This document shows positions 47,853 to 56,458 of a DNA stretch of 56,488 nucleotides, one piece after another. The number at the start of each line of letters is the position of its first letter. Position 1 is the stretch's first letter. Under the pieces are notes generated by a model. That model ran no database searches. It was not told the DNA's origin and saw nothing but the letters and a program-made list of their open reading frames with translations. This stretch comes from Clostridiales bacterium NK3B98. GTDB lineage: Bacteria; Bacillota; Clostridia; Oscillospirales; Oscillospiraceae. The translations under genes were made by a program, and so were the position numbers. Location: positions 1-56,488 of the forward strand of contig ATWA01000011.1 of assembly GCA_000421005.1 (NCBI GenBank). Reading direction: 5' to 3'.

Positions 47853-48809
47853 ATGAAACAATGGATTGCGTGTATGCTGGCGCTGGCTATGGTATTCTCT
47901 CTTGCCGCCTGCGGCAGCAAGGCTGAGACTGCCCCCGCAGAGGAACCCCAAGAGCAGACGGAGCAGCAGCCGGAACAGACCGAACCAGAAACTCCCCCGG
48001 AGGAAGAAGCCGCAGAGCCGGAAGTCCCCGTTGACAACGAGGCAGCACAGGAAACGGGCGACCCCCAGCCGTTTATCGGCATCTGGAGCTGTGACCGGGC
48101 TACCGTTCAGATTTCTGCCCGTCCGGAGGGCGGCTATCGCTGCTACATCCACTGGGGCGGCAGCGCCACCGAGGCGGCAGTCTGGGAGTATCAGTGTCTC
48201 TACGGAAAGGGGCTTCTGTACGACAACGGGGACGGCGTCAAGTCCATCATTACCTGGGATGAGAGCGGCAATGAAATCGGCAACGAGACCGTCTACACCG
48301 ACGGCTCCGCCCGTTTTGAGCTGACTGAAGACGGCGGTCTGGTCTGGACGGACGACAAGGAGCAGTCCGGTGAGGGTATGGTATTTACCCACGAGGACAT
48401 CCCTGTTCCCTCCACGGAGCAGCTGGTGGAGCAGTATTTCCACGTCATCGGCGGCTATGAGCCGGGAGTTGCCGGTTCCTCTATCTCGGAAGCGCTGAGC
48501 GCCTATGCCAGTGTGCAGTTCGCCTCTGACTGCGCCCTCTGGGCAGTGGACACCGATGCGCTGAGAGCCAGCCTGCTCACCACCTGGGAGGGACTGTCTC
48601 AGGAGGAACAGAGCCACTTTGATGCCAACTTCATCGACGTGGTCATGCTGATTGACCGCTGCGTAGAGGACTGGGGTTCCAACAAGGGCAGCTTTGAGGA
48701 CGGCGGCGTGGCAGAGGATATGGCACGGCTGCTTCAGGACGACTACGCAATGTCCTCCTGGTATGTCCTGCGGGACTTCACTTTGACCATGGGTAACTCA
48801 GAAGATTGA
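47853..48809 (+). CDS. Putative lipoprotein with acidic linker, unknown function
   Basis: 318 residues. N-terminal signal (KQWIACMLALAMVFSLAAC) with lipobox LAAC and Cys20. Residues of about 25-65 are a Glu/Pro/Gln-rich linker that should span the cell wall. The folded part (about 70-185) has beta-rich repeats with IGIWSCDRATVQISARPEGGY and CYIHWGG, resembling small lipocalin-like domains, and a helical C-terminal part. No family was recognised. The ATG follows AAAAGGAG, just after repeat copy D. A strong terminator follows at 48831-48864. Monocistronic. Confidence 0.7.
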   Translation: MKQWIACMLALAMVFSLAACGSKAETAPAEEPQEQTEQQPEQTEPETPPEEEAAEPEVPVDNEAAQETGDPQPFIGIWSCDRATVQISARPEGGYRCYIHWGGSATEAAVWEYQCLYGKGLLYDNGDGVKSIITWDESGNEIGNETVYTDGSARFELTEDGGLVWTDDKEQSGEGMVFTHEDIPVPSTEQLVEQYFHVIGGYEPGVAGSSISEALSAYASVQFASDCALWAVDTDALRASLLTTWEGLSQEEQSHFDANFIDVVMLIDRCVEDWGSNKGSFEDGGVAEDMARLLQDDYAMSSWYVLRDFTLTMGNSED

Positions 48810-48830
48810 TCGGACTTTCGTCCCATACGG

Positions 48831-48864
48831 AAACCCCTCTCTGCATACGCAAAGAGGGGTTTTG
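48831..48864. terminator. Bidirectional terminator
   Basis: AAACCCCTCT / AGAGGGGTTT stem with a 14-base loop, followed by TTGTAT. It lies between the converging lipoprotein and HD-GYP genes and has A/T flanks on both sides. Confidence 0.85.
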
Positions 48865-48870
48865 TATATG

Positions 48871-50568
48871 TCAACGGTCATTTTGCCGATAATACTGCTC
48901 CATTCGTTCCCGGCAGCCCAGAAAAACGGACTTCATATTGGGGTCAAACTGAGTGCCCATGCACTCGCACATAATGGCTGCGCTCTTTTCAAAGCTCATG
49001 GGCTCCTTGTAGACACGCTTGCTCACCAGAGCGTCGTACACATCCGCCACAGCCATAATCCGGGCTTCCAACGGAATGGTGGTGCCGACCAGCCCCTCAG
49101 GATAGCCCTTGCCGTCCCACCGCTCGTGGTGATACCGTGCCACCCGGTAAGCCACATCCACGAACCGCTTTTCCTCCACACCGTCCAGCAGAATGAGCAC
49201 CAGCTCGCCGCTCTTGGTGGAATGGGTTTTCATGATGGTGTATTCCTCATCGGTGAGCTTGCCCGGCTTGTTGAGGATGTTGGAGTCAATGGTGATCTTG
49301 CCCAGATCATGGGTAGGCGCTGCACGGACGATATCCTCCGCCATCTGGGGGGACATGGGGATCTTCCCCTGACGGATGATCTCGTCCACCAGAATGTGGA
49401 TAATATCACTGGTACGCTTTACATGACCGCCGGTGTTGTTGTCTCGGTTTTCGATCATATTGGCCATTCCCAGCACGATCTTACGCTGCATATCCCGGAT
49501 GCTCTCGGTCTGGCTCTTCACCTGTGCGTTCAGGGTCTCATTGTAGGTGGCAATGATATCGTAGGCCTGCTGTTCCTCTGTGGCATCCCGGATTTCCAGC
49601 AGACAGCCCTGCCGCTTGCCGTTCTCCCGGATGGAAAACTCTGAAAGTTCGCAGACGTAGGTTCTGTCATCAATGCGGTACTTGGTAGAGGTGGTGCCGT
49701 CCCGCCGATAGTTGCGCAGCAGATGCCAGATGCTCTTCCCTGCCTCATCCTCCCGGGACAGCGCTTCGTTCACCCTCTGGCTTCTCAGAACAGGGAGAAA
49801 TTCATAGCTCTTCTCGTTGCAGCACAAAAACGCACCGCTCATACTCAGAGCAAGATACCCTCGCGCGTCGTGGTGGTCGTGATGCTCCGCTACCAACAGG
49901 TCAATGTCGTGAATGTGACTGTGATCGTACCGCATGGCAATAATCACATCCGCCACGGTGTAGAGGAAGGGCAGCATGGAGAAGTCCAGCTCAAAAACGC
50001 CTTCCAGCGTATACATGACCATACTGCCAATGGACAACAGCAGGAAAATATTCAAGTTGTCCCTGTCGTAAGCACCTTTTTTCCGAATGCCGATTACCGC
50101 AATGATGACCATACAGAGCAGGATCGCCCCAAGGAAGACATAGTGTACCGCTCTCAGCGGCCCACCTGTTTTTTGGGTGGCAATGCCGATGCCGGTATCC
50201 ACAAGGCTCACAGTCCGATAATACAGCCCGGTGTGGACACAGAGGCAGACCACTGCCATGTGGATGGCCGCCATACCATAGCCCAGAATCTTCAGCCACG
50301 GCTTCACCGCAATGCCCAGGGTGTGCAGCAGCGAGAATAGTACTACAGTAATCATAAAGGTACTGTCCAGATAGATAAAACAGAACAGTGCCTCCGCCTC
50401 TGCAGGGGTGGTCGCCCGGGTCTTGAGCCAGTATGCCATTACGATGATGGGAACCATAATGACCACGGTCCACTGATAGATATCAATTCGGTTATAGTTA
50501 TTCTGGGCCATGTAGATAAACACAGCCACTGTTACCAGCAGTGATACGCCGTATAAATAGGTCATCAT
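48871..50568 (-). CDS. HD-GYP domain phosphodiesterase with membrane sensor
   Basis: 565 residues. Seven to eight hydrophobic segments occupy residues 1-220. A PAS-like region (about 235-330) with SGAFLCCNEKSYEF and LEIRDATEEQQAYD follows, then a helix of about 40 residues. The HD-GYP domain (about 375-555) holds HDLGKI near 417, the metal-binding Asp-His pair, then RYHHERWDGKGYPEGL and ARIMAVADVYDAL. These are the family motifs for cleaving cyclic di-GMP. It is 60 bases downstream of the histidine-kinase-like gene on the same strand, with no terminator between, so they are probably one unit. Confidence 0.92.
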   Translation of the reverse strand: MMTYLYGVSLLVTVAVFIYMAQNNYNRIDIYQWTVVIMVPIIVMAYWLKTRATTPAEAEALFCFIYLDSTFMITVVLFSLLHTLGIAVKPWLKILGYGMAAIHMAVVCLCVHTGLYYRTVSLVDTGIGIATQKTGGPLRAVHYVFLGAILLCMVIIAVIGIRKKGAYDRDNLNIFLLLSIGSMVMYTLEGVFELDFSMLPFLYTVADVIIAMRYDHSHIHDIDLLVAEHHDHHDARGYLALSMSGAFLCCNEKSYEFLPVLRSQRVNEALSREDEAGKSIWHLLRNYRRDGTTSTKYRIDDRTYVCELSEFSIRENGKRQGCLLEIRDATEEQQAYDIIATYNETLNAQVKSQTESIRDMQRKIVLGMANMIENRDNNTGGHVKRTSDIIHILVDEIIRQGKIPMSPQMAEDIVRAAPTHDLGKITIDSNILNKPGKLTDEEYTIMKTHSTKSGELVLILLDGVEEKRFVDVAYRVARYHHERWDGKGYPEGLVGTTIPLEARIMAVADVYDALVSKRVYKEPMSFEKSAAIMCECMGTQFDPNMKSVFLGCRERMEQYYRQNDR

Positions 50569-50628
50569 GATGCGCTACCGCTCCCTGTATCGGGTGTTCT
50601 GTCCTTCATGCCTTACTCTCTCCCGGTG

Positions 50629-52518
50629 TTACAGCTCGATTTTCCCTATGGGAGACGGGTCAAACACGGTCTGGTCAATCTCAAAATAAAACTCGCTGCC
50701 CTCTCCATAGGTGCTGAGAACATGGAGACCGGAGTCCATCAGTCCCAGGACGCCGTTGAGCAGGTTCAGGCTGATTCCCGGCTCCTCCACCATATAGCGT
50801 CCATTGCCGGAGGCGTTCTTCCAGTGCTCGGTCAGCCTTTGCACCTCTTCCTCCTGCATCCCCCGGCCTGTGTCTTTGACGGAGATGAGCAGATGGGTGC
50901 TGTTTTCTCCCTTCTTGCCAAATACGGACAGCTTCACAGAGCCTTTCTCTGTGTACTGGATGCCGTTCTTCAGCAGATAGGAAATAATCTGGTACAGTCT
51001 GTCCCTGTCTCCCACCAATCCATCCGGGATGCCGGGGCTGATGTCCACATTCAGCGCAAGCTGTTTTTGCGACGCGGCTTCTCCCGCCTCCCGCAGGACC
51101 ATCTCCAGCATTTTTCGCAGGGAATAGCGCCGCTCCTCCAGCTTGAGCTGACCGGCGGACAGCTTGGAGGCATCCAGCACACCCTCAACCACCGTAAGCA
51201 GGGCATCTCCCTGCTGACGGATCTCTCTGGCGCAGCCGCGCACGTCGTCCTGATTTGTCTCTTCCAAAATATGGTCTGTCAGGGTGAGCATCGTCCGAAT
51301 GGGTGTGTTGATATCTCTGCCGATCTCGTCAAACAGGCCGTCCCGCACCCGGCGGTCATCCTCTCTCTGGTTGATCTGCTCCCGCATCCGCTCCATTTCC
51401 AGGCGCTCGTCGTTGATATTCTGAATGGTGAAAATAACCTTTTGCAGCTTGTGCTCCTTGTCCCGATCCATGGCAAAAAATCTTGCCTGACACCAGCCTG
51501 CCGACTTGCTCACATAGTCGCAGACAATGCTGTCCCGCTCCATTCGCTGGGGCAGGGTATCAAGGTCTGCAAAGCTGTGCATCAGCTCGTAATAAGGCTC
51601 GGTGACGTCCGGAAGGAACAGGTTCATCAGCTGTCCCTCGGTCTCTTTGCTGCTGGTGCGCCGGCGCTCCGCTTCTTTATCCGTTTGCAGGGGTGTAATC
51701 TCTCCGTCGCTCAGATCCACAATGTAGATCATGTCGTACATATCGGACATGTAGGAAATGCCGGTTTTGCGCATCTCCATCTCCTTCCACGCACGGCGAT
51801 AGGAGCGGATGGAGACCACCTGAGCGAATAGAATAGCCAGCCAAAGTGCGGTCAGCATCGTCACCGCATAGAAACCGGGGCCCTGATAGAAGGGCTTGTG
51901 GGCGTAGTAACGGAGCTGATAATCTGTGAGATCAACGGTATCCCGGAAGTAGAAGATCATGCCCATGGTCAACTCGCTGTTGCCCTGAATGACCAGCTCT
52001 CTGTCCTTTTCCGAGGGGAAGTACACCACATAGTCTCCCTTGGTCAGCGGGATCAGCAGATCGCCGTCATACAGATAATCCAGCTTCACATCCGCAAGCT
52101 GATAGTTGCGCAGATCCAGCAGTTGAACCCGTTCCTTTGGCGTTCCCACATATTGATGAATCTCCACCGTTCCGCACCAGGCGTTGTTGATAAAGCAGTC
52201 GTCCTTGATCTTCATGGTCATGACCCATGAGGCTACCGATTCACTGGAACGGTTGTACAGCGTGCCGTCGAAGGTCTGTGCCTTTAAATCCACCGTCTCC
52301 CCGTACAGGTCAAAATCCCGTTTCAGCCAGCTGCTGGTGCTGTCCTCCCGGTTGCCCAAATCCATACAGACCGAACTGGCATCGTCTGTGCCGTTGACAA
52401 TATGCTCTGTCTGATTAAAGGAAACCACAGACGTAATATGACCTACCAACACCACAGCAATCACAAGCGCAAGCACAGCCAGTATTTTTCTGCTCCATTC
52501 ATAGTTATCCTTTTGCAT
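50629..52518 (-). CDS. Membrane histidine-kinase-like protein lacking phosphoacceptor His
   Basis: 629 residues. A signal-anchor helix (about 11-30), an extracytoplasmic sensor (about 31-225), a second helix near 240 and a PAS-like domain (about 270-375). The dimerisation helix reads DEIGRDINTPIRTML near 400, where kinases have SHEIRTP: the phosphorylated histidine is replaced by arginine. The ATPase domain keeps LLKNGIQYT (N-box) and KDTGRGM (G1), but the G2 region GISLNLLNG departs from GLGL. Autokinase activity is therefore doubtful; it may act as a pseudokinase or ATP sensor. The start at 52518 follows GGAGGG. No response regulator is adjacent; HD-GYP follows. Confidence 0.88.
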   Translation of the reverse strand: MQKDNYEWSRKILAVLALVIAVVLVGHITSVVSFNQTEHIVNGTDDASSVCMDLGNREDSTSSWLKRDFDLYGETVDLKAQTFDGTLYNRSSESVASWVMTMKIKDDCFINNAWCGTVEIHQYVGTPKERVQLLDLRNYQLADVKLDYLYDGDLLIPLTKGDYVVYFPSEKDRELVIQGNSELTMGMIFYFRDTVDLTDYQLRYYAHKPFYQGPGFYAVTMLTALWLAILFAQVVSIRSYRRAWKEMEMRKTGISYMSDMYDMIYIVDLSDGEITPLQTDKEAERRRTSSKETEGQLMNLFLPDVTEPYYELMHSFADLDTLPQRMERDSIVCDYVSKSAGWCQARFFAMDRDKEHKLQKVIFTIQNINDERLEMERMREQINQREDDRRVRDGLFDEIGRDINTPIRTMLTLTDHILEETNQDDVRGCAREIRQQGDALLTVVEGVLDASKLSAGQLKLEERRYSLRKMLEMVLREAGEAASQKQLALNVDISPGIPDGLVGDRDRLYQIISYLLKNGIQYTEKGSVKLSVFGKKGENSTHLLISVKDTGRGMQEEEVQRLTEHWKNASGNGRYMVEEPGISLNLLNGVLGLMDSGLHVLSTYGEGSEFYFEIDQTVFDPSPIGKIEL

Positions 52519-52689
52519 CGTTTTCCCTCCACAGGTCAGATGAATCCTTCCAAAGAAGCAGCCGTCATGCACGATCAGCCGCAGGCTCCCCTTGGTTTAC
52601 GGCAGGCGTATAAGTCCGGATTTTATCCTACTGAACCACGATGTACTTCGTTCAGCGGCTTCACATATTCGCATTCCACTCCATGTTTT

Positions 52690-52718
52690 ACTATATCATG
52701 AGGGGCAGTTTTTGACAA
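52690..52718 (-). promoter_or_regulatory. Promoter of kinase-like/HD-GYP unit
   Basis: On the minus strand, TTGTCA (52713-52718), a 17-base spacer and TATAGT (52690-52695). The leader to the ATG at 52518 is about 165 bases and contains a CTGAAC/GTTCAG hairpin, but no riboswitch class was recognised. The rest of the gap, 52719-52930, shows nothing clear. Confidence 0.6.
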
Positions 52719-52930
52719 GAAGGTACCGAATTTAATTTCTGACTTTAGAGTCTGATGAATGGGGCTCTCCGTCCTGCATATTAAGTGTTTTAGTCTTTTC
52801 TGTACCGGTAAAAAACAGGCAATCTGTCTGGCATCTTTTCATCCTGTAAGGGAAAATTGTCGGCACTGCGACACGTCGGCTTCTCCTTCCGCATACTGTT
52901 TCAGGAGAAATCGTTGCCTTTGAGCGTAAA

Positions 52931-52962
52931 AAATCCGCCTCCCGAAACGGGAAGCGGATTTT
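52931..52962 (-). terminator. Terminator after tRNA-Gly
   Basis: AAATCCGC and TCCCG arms pair with CGGGA and GCGGATTT, with AAA in the loop. The minus strand has a T-run after the stem. It sits 5 bases beyond the tRNA 3' end. Confidence 0.85.
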
Positions 52963-52966
52963 CATT

Positions 52967-53040
52967 TGGAGCAGGTGAAGGGAATCGAACCCTCGTGGCC
53001 AGCTTGGGAAGCTGGAGTTCTGCCATTGAACTACACCTGC
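52967..53040 (-). tRNA. tRNA-Gly (anticodon CCC)
   Basis: Minus strand. The 7-bp acceptor stem pairs GCAGGTG with CACCTGC, the discriminator base is T, and CCA is encoded. The anticodon arm is CCAGC-TTCCCAA-GCTGG, giving CCC, which reads GGG. The T-arm has GGTTCGATTCC. The length of 74 including CCA is normal for glycine. A promoter (53054-53082) and a terminator (52931-52962) frame it as a single-gene unit. Confidence 0.95.
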
Positions 53041-53053
53041 ATCAGCAAGGTGT

Positions 53054-53082
53054 ATTATAGCACCACTTCCGGCGTCTGGCAA
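53054..53082 (-). promoter_or_regulatory. Promoter of tRNA-Gly
   Basis: On the minus strand, TTGCCA (53077-53082), a 17-base spacer and TATAAT (53054-53059). Transcription would start about 7 bases before the mature tRNA. Confidence 0.78.
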
Positions 53083-53090
53083 GGGGAAAG

Positions 53091-53873
53091 TTACCCTTTT
53101 TTTCGTCTGGGCAGGTTTTTTTCATACAGGATTTTCAACCCGTCGATGAGCAGGTCCGGTTCCACATGAATGCTGCGGCGGCAATATGGCGCAATTACCC
53201 GGGATAATCCTCCGGTCAGCACCACGCTCACCGGCTCGCCCATCTCCTCCTCAACCCGGTCGATCAGGCCATCCATCATACTGGCGCAGCCGTACACCGC
53301 ACCGGACTGCATACACTCCACCGTGTTGGCACCGATCAGATGATCCGGGGCAGAGAAATTGATGTAAGGCAGCTGCGCCGCCCGGGCAGACAGGGCGTCC
53401 ACCGACACCCGCAGCCCGGGGATAATCATACCGCCGATGTAGTCGCCCTGTTTGTCAATCACCGACAGGGTGGTGGCGGTTCCCATATCAAAAAAGGCGA
53501 TGGGAGTGGGATACTTGGCCAGCGCCGCCACTGCGCCTACCACCAGATCGCTGCCCAGTGCCGCCGGGTTTTCCGTGCGGATATTCAATCCCGTCTTAAT
53601 GCCGGAGCCGACCACCATGATTTCCTTGCCGGTGAGCAGGCGGATGGCACGGGGCAGGACGGTGCGCAGGTAGGGTACCACAGAGGACAGGATGCCCCCC
53701 TCAATATCCTCCGGCTTGACGCCGTGCATGGCAAGAATACCCTGAATCACCAGCGCATACTCGTCCTCGGTTTTGTTCCTGTCACTGGCACATCGGGCGG
53801 AAAACACCTGCTGCCCGTCCTGAATGCCGCCCAATACAATATTGGTATTGCCTACGTCAATGGCTAAAATCAT
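53091..53873 (-). CDS. coaX: Type III pantothenate kinase
   Basis: First step of CoA synthesis, phosphorylation of pantothenate, 260 residues. The N-terminus ILAIDVGNTNIVLG is the phosphate-binding motif of the CoaX ASKHA fold. GSDLVVGAVAAL, FFDMGTATTLSVIDKQGDYIGG and SGAVYGCASMMDGL are further family motifs, with the catalytic Asp expected in IDVGNT. It follows the ECF transporter S component by 13 bases on the same strand and faces coaBC across the divergent promoters. Type III enzymes are not inhibited by CoA and require a monovalent cation in characterised members. Confidence 0.95.
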   Translation of the reverse strand: MILAIDVGNTNIVLGGIQDGQQVFSARCASDRNKTEDEYALVIQGILAMHGVKPEDIEGGILSSVVPYLRTVLPRAIRLLTGKEIMVVGSGIKTGLNIRTENPAALGSDLVVGAVAALAKYPTPIAFFDMGTATTLSVIDKQGDYIGGMIIPGLRVSVDALSARAAQLPYINFSAPDHLIGANTVECMQSGAVYGCASMMDGLIDRVEEEMGEPVSVVLTGGLSRVIAPYCRRSIHVEPDLLIDGLKILYEKNLPRRKKG

Positions 53874-53886
53874 GATGTCTCTCCTG

Positions 53887-54495
53887 TCAATCCCGCTTCA
53901 GCGCCTTTGCAACGGCTTTCCCAACGCCGCCGCCGATGACCGCACCGGCGAGCGCCTCAATCAAGCCCTGAACGCCCACCAGCAGGACGATGAACATAAT
54001 GGGATTGGCCGCCCCGAGGCTTGACACCCTCTCCTGTATGAACTCCGTCTGATAAAACACGGTGACAATGTAGCCCATAAACAGGACGGTATTCAGCAGC
54101 GGGGTGCAAAGTCCGGTGATAAAGTAGCAGACGGTTTTGGTGGGATCTACCTTGTGCAGCCCCCGGAACATCCAACCGGCACCAACGCCCACCAGCACCC
54201 GCATAATCACGCAGAGCACAAAGGTATGGATGGGGCTGATCTGGAAAAAGGTGCCCGTCATGACAGAGCCGCCGGATACTGCGTCATAAAAGCTGGTAAA
54301 GCCATAGACCATACCCAGCACGCCGCCTGCCATAGGGCCCATGAGCATGGCGCCAATGGCAATGGGAACCATGGTGAGGGTCATGTTCAACGGTCCAACG
54401 GGAATGCTGGACAGTCCGGTGAGCTTCATCACCAGCACAATGGCCACCAGCAAGGCCAGCTCAGTCAGATAGCGAACATCGTATTTTTGTTTCAT
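53887..54495 (-). CDS. panT: ECF transporter S component, pantothenate-type (PanT-like)
   Basis: 202 residues with six membrane segments, the size and topology of ECF substrate-binding S components. It has the N-terminal region TELALLVAIVLVMKLTGLSSIPVGPLN and the MGPMAGGVLGMVYGFTSF segment typical of the family, including the alanine/glycine-rich first helix that packs on EcfT. No EcfA or EcfT is adjacent, so it should use the shared group II energising module. The neighbours coaX and coaBC make pantothenate the likely vitamin (inference). A promoter lies at 54622-54650 with a leader of about 120 bases. Confidence 0.82.
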   Translation of the reverse strand: MKQKYDVRYLTELALLVAIVLVMKLTGLSSIPVGPLNMTLTMVPIAIGAMLMGPMAGGVLGMVYGFTSFYDAVSGGSVMTGTFFQISPIHTFVLCVIMRVLVGVGAGWMFRGLHKVDPTKTVCYFITGLCTPLLNTVLFMGYIVTVFYQTEFIQERVSSLGAANPIMFIVLLVGVQGLIEALAGAVIGGGVGKAVAKALKRD

Positions 54496-54621
54496 TTGTT
54501 TTACCTCCTGCTGTTGTTCTCTCTGAGATACAACGCCGATTTATACTGCCGTTCTCCCGGCATTTGACCTTCTGCCGCCCCTGCGGGTGCAGCGAAAATC
54601 TGCCAGAATCACAGCACGCTC

Positions 54622-54650
54622 ATTATAGAGCAGTGCTTTGGGAAAAGCAA
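54622..54650 (-). promoter_or_regulatory. Promoter of panT-coaX
   Basis: On the minus strand, TTGCTT (54645-54650), a 17-base spacer and TATAAT (54622-54627). Its -35 is only 8 bases from the -35 of the coaBC promoter. Confidence 0.72.
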
Positions 54651-54658
54651 CAAGTATT

Positions 54659-54687
54659 TTGACAGCATTATGCAAGAGGTGTATAAT
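54659..54687 (+). promoter_or_regulatory. Consensus promoter of coaBC
   Basis: TTGACA (54659-54664), a 17-base spacer and TATAAT (54682-54687), matching the sigma-A consensus exactly. It is back-to-back with the panT promoter. Confidence 0.85.
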
Positions 54688-54726
54688 CTTTTCAGTTATT
54701 TTTTCTTCCAAGCAGGAGGTTTTGTT

Positions 54727-55920
54727 ATGCTTCGTGGAAAAACTGTGGTTTTAGGTGTCACCGGCGGCATTGCCTGCTATAAGGCAGCCTCTCTCGCCTC
54801 TGCGTTGGTCAAGCAGCACGCCAATGTACAGGTGATTATGACGGAAAACGCCACCAAATTTCTCTCCCCCATGCTCTTTGAAGAGCTGACCGGAAACCGC
54901 ACCCTCACCGACACCTTTGACCGCAATTCCGGGCTGCGGGTGTCCCATATCGCTGTGGCAGAGCAGGCGGATTTTCTGCTCATCGCCCCTGCCACCGCCA
55001 ACATCATTTCCAAGCTGGCTCACGGGCTGGCTGACGATATGGTCTCCACCACCGCTCTGGCCTGCACCTGCCCAAAGGCGGTGGCTCCCGCCATGAACAC
55101 CCATATGTATGAGAATCCGGTCACGCAGGACAATCTGGATATTCTCCGCCGCTATGGCTGGGAGGTGGTAGAGCCTGCCTCTGGGCGGCTGGCCTGCGGC
55201 GCTGTGGGCAAGGGTAAGCTGCCGGAGCCGGAAGTCCTGTTGGAGGTCTGTCTCCACGCGCTCAGCCATGAGAAGGATATGGAGGGCAAGCGGGTTCTGG
55301 TCACTGCCGGGCCCACACAGGAGGCGCTGGACCCGGTACGCTATCTCACCAACCACTCCTCCGGAAAGATGGGCTATGCCATTGCAAAAGCAGCAGCAGC
55401 CCGAGGCGCTGATGTGACCCTGGTATCCGGTCCCACCCAACTGCCCGTTCCCGGCTATGTAACCTTCATGCCCATTCGGTCGGCGGAGGATATGTATCAG
55501 GCAGTTGTGAGCCGCTCTGAACAGTCCGACATCATCATCAAGGCTGCCGCCGTGGCAGATTATCGTCCCACGCAAATTGCAGACAACAAAATCAAGAAAT
55601 CCGACGCTGACCTCTCCATTCCCCTGGAGCGCACCCGGGATATTTTGGCCTATCTGGGGCAGCACAAACGACCCGGACAGTTCCTGTGCGGCTTCTCCAT
55701 GGAGACGGAGCATATGGTGGAGAACAGCCGGAAAAAGCTGGAGAAAAAGCATCTGGACTTGATTGCCGCCAACAATGTGAAGGAGAAGGGGGCAGGCTTT
55801 GCGGTAGACACCAATGTGCTTACCCTCATCAGTCCCACCCAGTGCAAAGAACTGCCGCTTCTGACCAAAGACGACGCTGCCCACGCTTTGCTGGATACGA
55901 TTCTGGAACTGAGCAAATGA
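54727..55920 (+). CDS. coaBC: Bifunctional CoaBC (phosphopantothenoylcysteine synthetase/decarboxylase)
   Basis: 397 residues. The N-terminal flavoprotein decarboxylase (CoaC, about 1-190) has GVTGGIACYKAASLASALVK, the catalytic histidine in SHIAVAEQAD, PAMNTHMYENP and ACGAVGKGKLPEPE with the active cysteine. The C-terminal synthetase (CoaB, about 195-397) has LVTAGPTQEALDPVR, TNHSSGKMG and IIKAAAVADYRPTQ. It joins cysteine to 4'-phosphopantothenate and decarboxylates the product. The ATG at 54727 follows GCAGGAGG; the frame is open to 54670 but that part lies within the promoter. Confidence 0.96.
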   Translation: MLRGKTVVLGVTGGIACYKAASLASALVKQHANVQVIMTENATKFLSPMLFEELTGNRTLTDTFDRNSGLRVSHIAVAEQADFLLIAPATANIISKLAHGLADDMVSTTALACTCPKAVAPAMNTHMYENPVTQDNLDILRRYGWEVVEPASGRLACGAVGKGKLPEPEVLLEVCLHALSHEKDMEGKRVLVTAGPTQEALDPVRYLTNHSSGKMGYAIAKAAAARGADVTLVSGPTQLPVPGYVTFMPIRSAEDMYQAVVSRSEQSDIIIKAAAVADYRPTQIADNKIKKSDADLSIPLERTRDILAYLGQHKRPGQFLCGFSMETEHMVENSRKKLEKKHLDLIAANNVKEKGAGFAVDTNVLTLISPTQCKELPLLTKDDAAHALLDTILELSK

Positions 55921-55924
55921 CGAA

Positions 55925-56113
55925 AATGATTACTCCGGCAGCTGAATCATCGCAAATCAATTTCCTTCCTATATGTGGCCGGAGTAATCATTGCCATGTT
56001 TTGCGGTTGCCCCGCAGGGGCGAGCAAAACGGCTTTCAATGATTTGCTGATTACTTCGGGAATGATTTCATTGCCGAAGTAATCAGCCCGGACAGAGGTT
56101 ACTTCTGTCCGGG
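55925..56113. repeat. Array of four consecutive hairpins downstream of coaBC
   Basis: Four perfect or nearly perfect inverted repeats follow each other. (1) 14-bp arms AATGATTACTCCGG at 55925-55938 and its inverse at 55979-55992. (2) GTTTTGC/GCAAAAC with inner GCCCC/GGGGC (55998-56030). (3) 14-bp arms GCTGATTACTTCGG at 56046-56059 and 56074-56087. (4) CCCGGACAGA/TCTGTCCGGG (56087-56113), followed by TTTTATCTT. Arms 1 and 3 share the core TGATTACT. No coding frame. It could terminate coaBC, be a structured RNA or a mobile palindrome. Confidence 0.7.
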
Positions 56114-56179
56114 ATAATCATTTTATCTTAACTGGTTATCCAGATAACTCAGCAAGAGAATACAAACTCCCTCCGTCGG

Positions 56180-56458
56180 CTCCCTCCGTCACCTTCGGTG
56201 ACACCACCTCTTTAAGGTAGCGCCTTCGGCGCATGATCCCGTGCGGCCTGAACTATGCCGCTGGCATAGTTCTTTTTCGGCCTTACCCTCTAGGAGGGAG
56301 GACTCCCCCAGTCACTTCGTGACAGCCCCCTCTAAGAGGGGGCCATTGGCAAAGGCAGAAGACAAGCAGGTTTCGCCAGAGGCTCCCTCCCCGAGGGAGC
56401 TGTCACGGCAAAGCCGTGACTGAGGGAGCCGGGCTGTCAGCGTAGCTGACTGGGGGAG
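56180..56458. repeat. Cluster of REP-like CTCCC...GTCA/TGAC units
   Basis: Four related palindromic units occur: 56180-56210 and 56303-56332 in one orientation, 56393-56428 and 56431-56458 in the other. The shared pattern is CTCCCnCnGTCA, a variable loop, TGACAnCnCCCTC. Further small hairpins lie between them, for example GAACTATGCC/GGCATAGTTC. Nothing coding is visible in 55921-56488. This looks like a dispersed intergenic repeat family of the host genome. Confidence 0.7.

Noticed and set aside
52519-52689. c-di-GMP riboswitch in the leader of the kinase-like gene
   Set aside because: The context is suggestive, but the conserved GEMM core was not found by eye. Only a simple hairpin is visible.
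52732-53082. 116-codon minus-strand frame across the tRNA
   Set aside because: It reads through tRNA-Gly, its promoter and its terminator, so it is not a gene.
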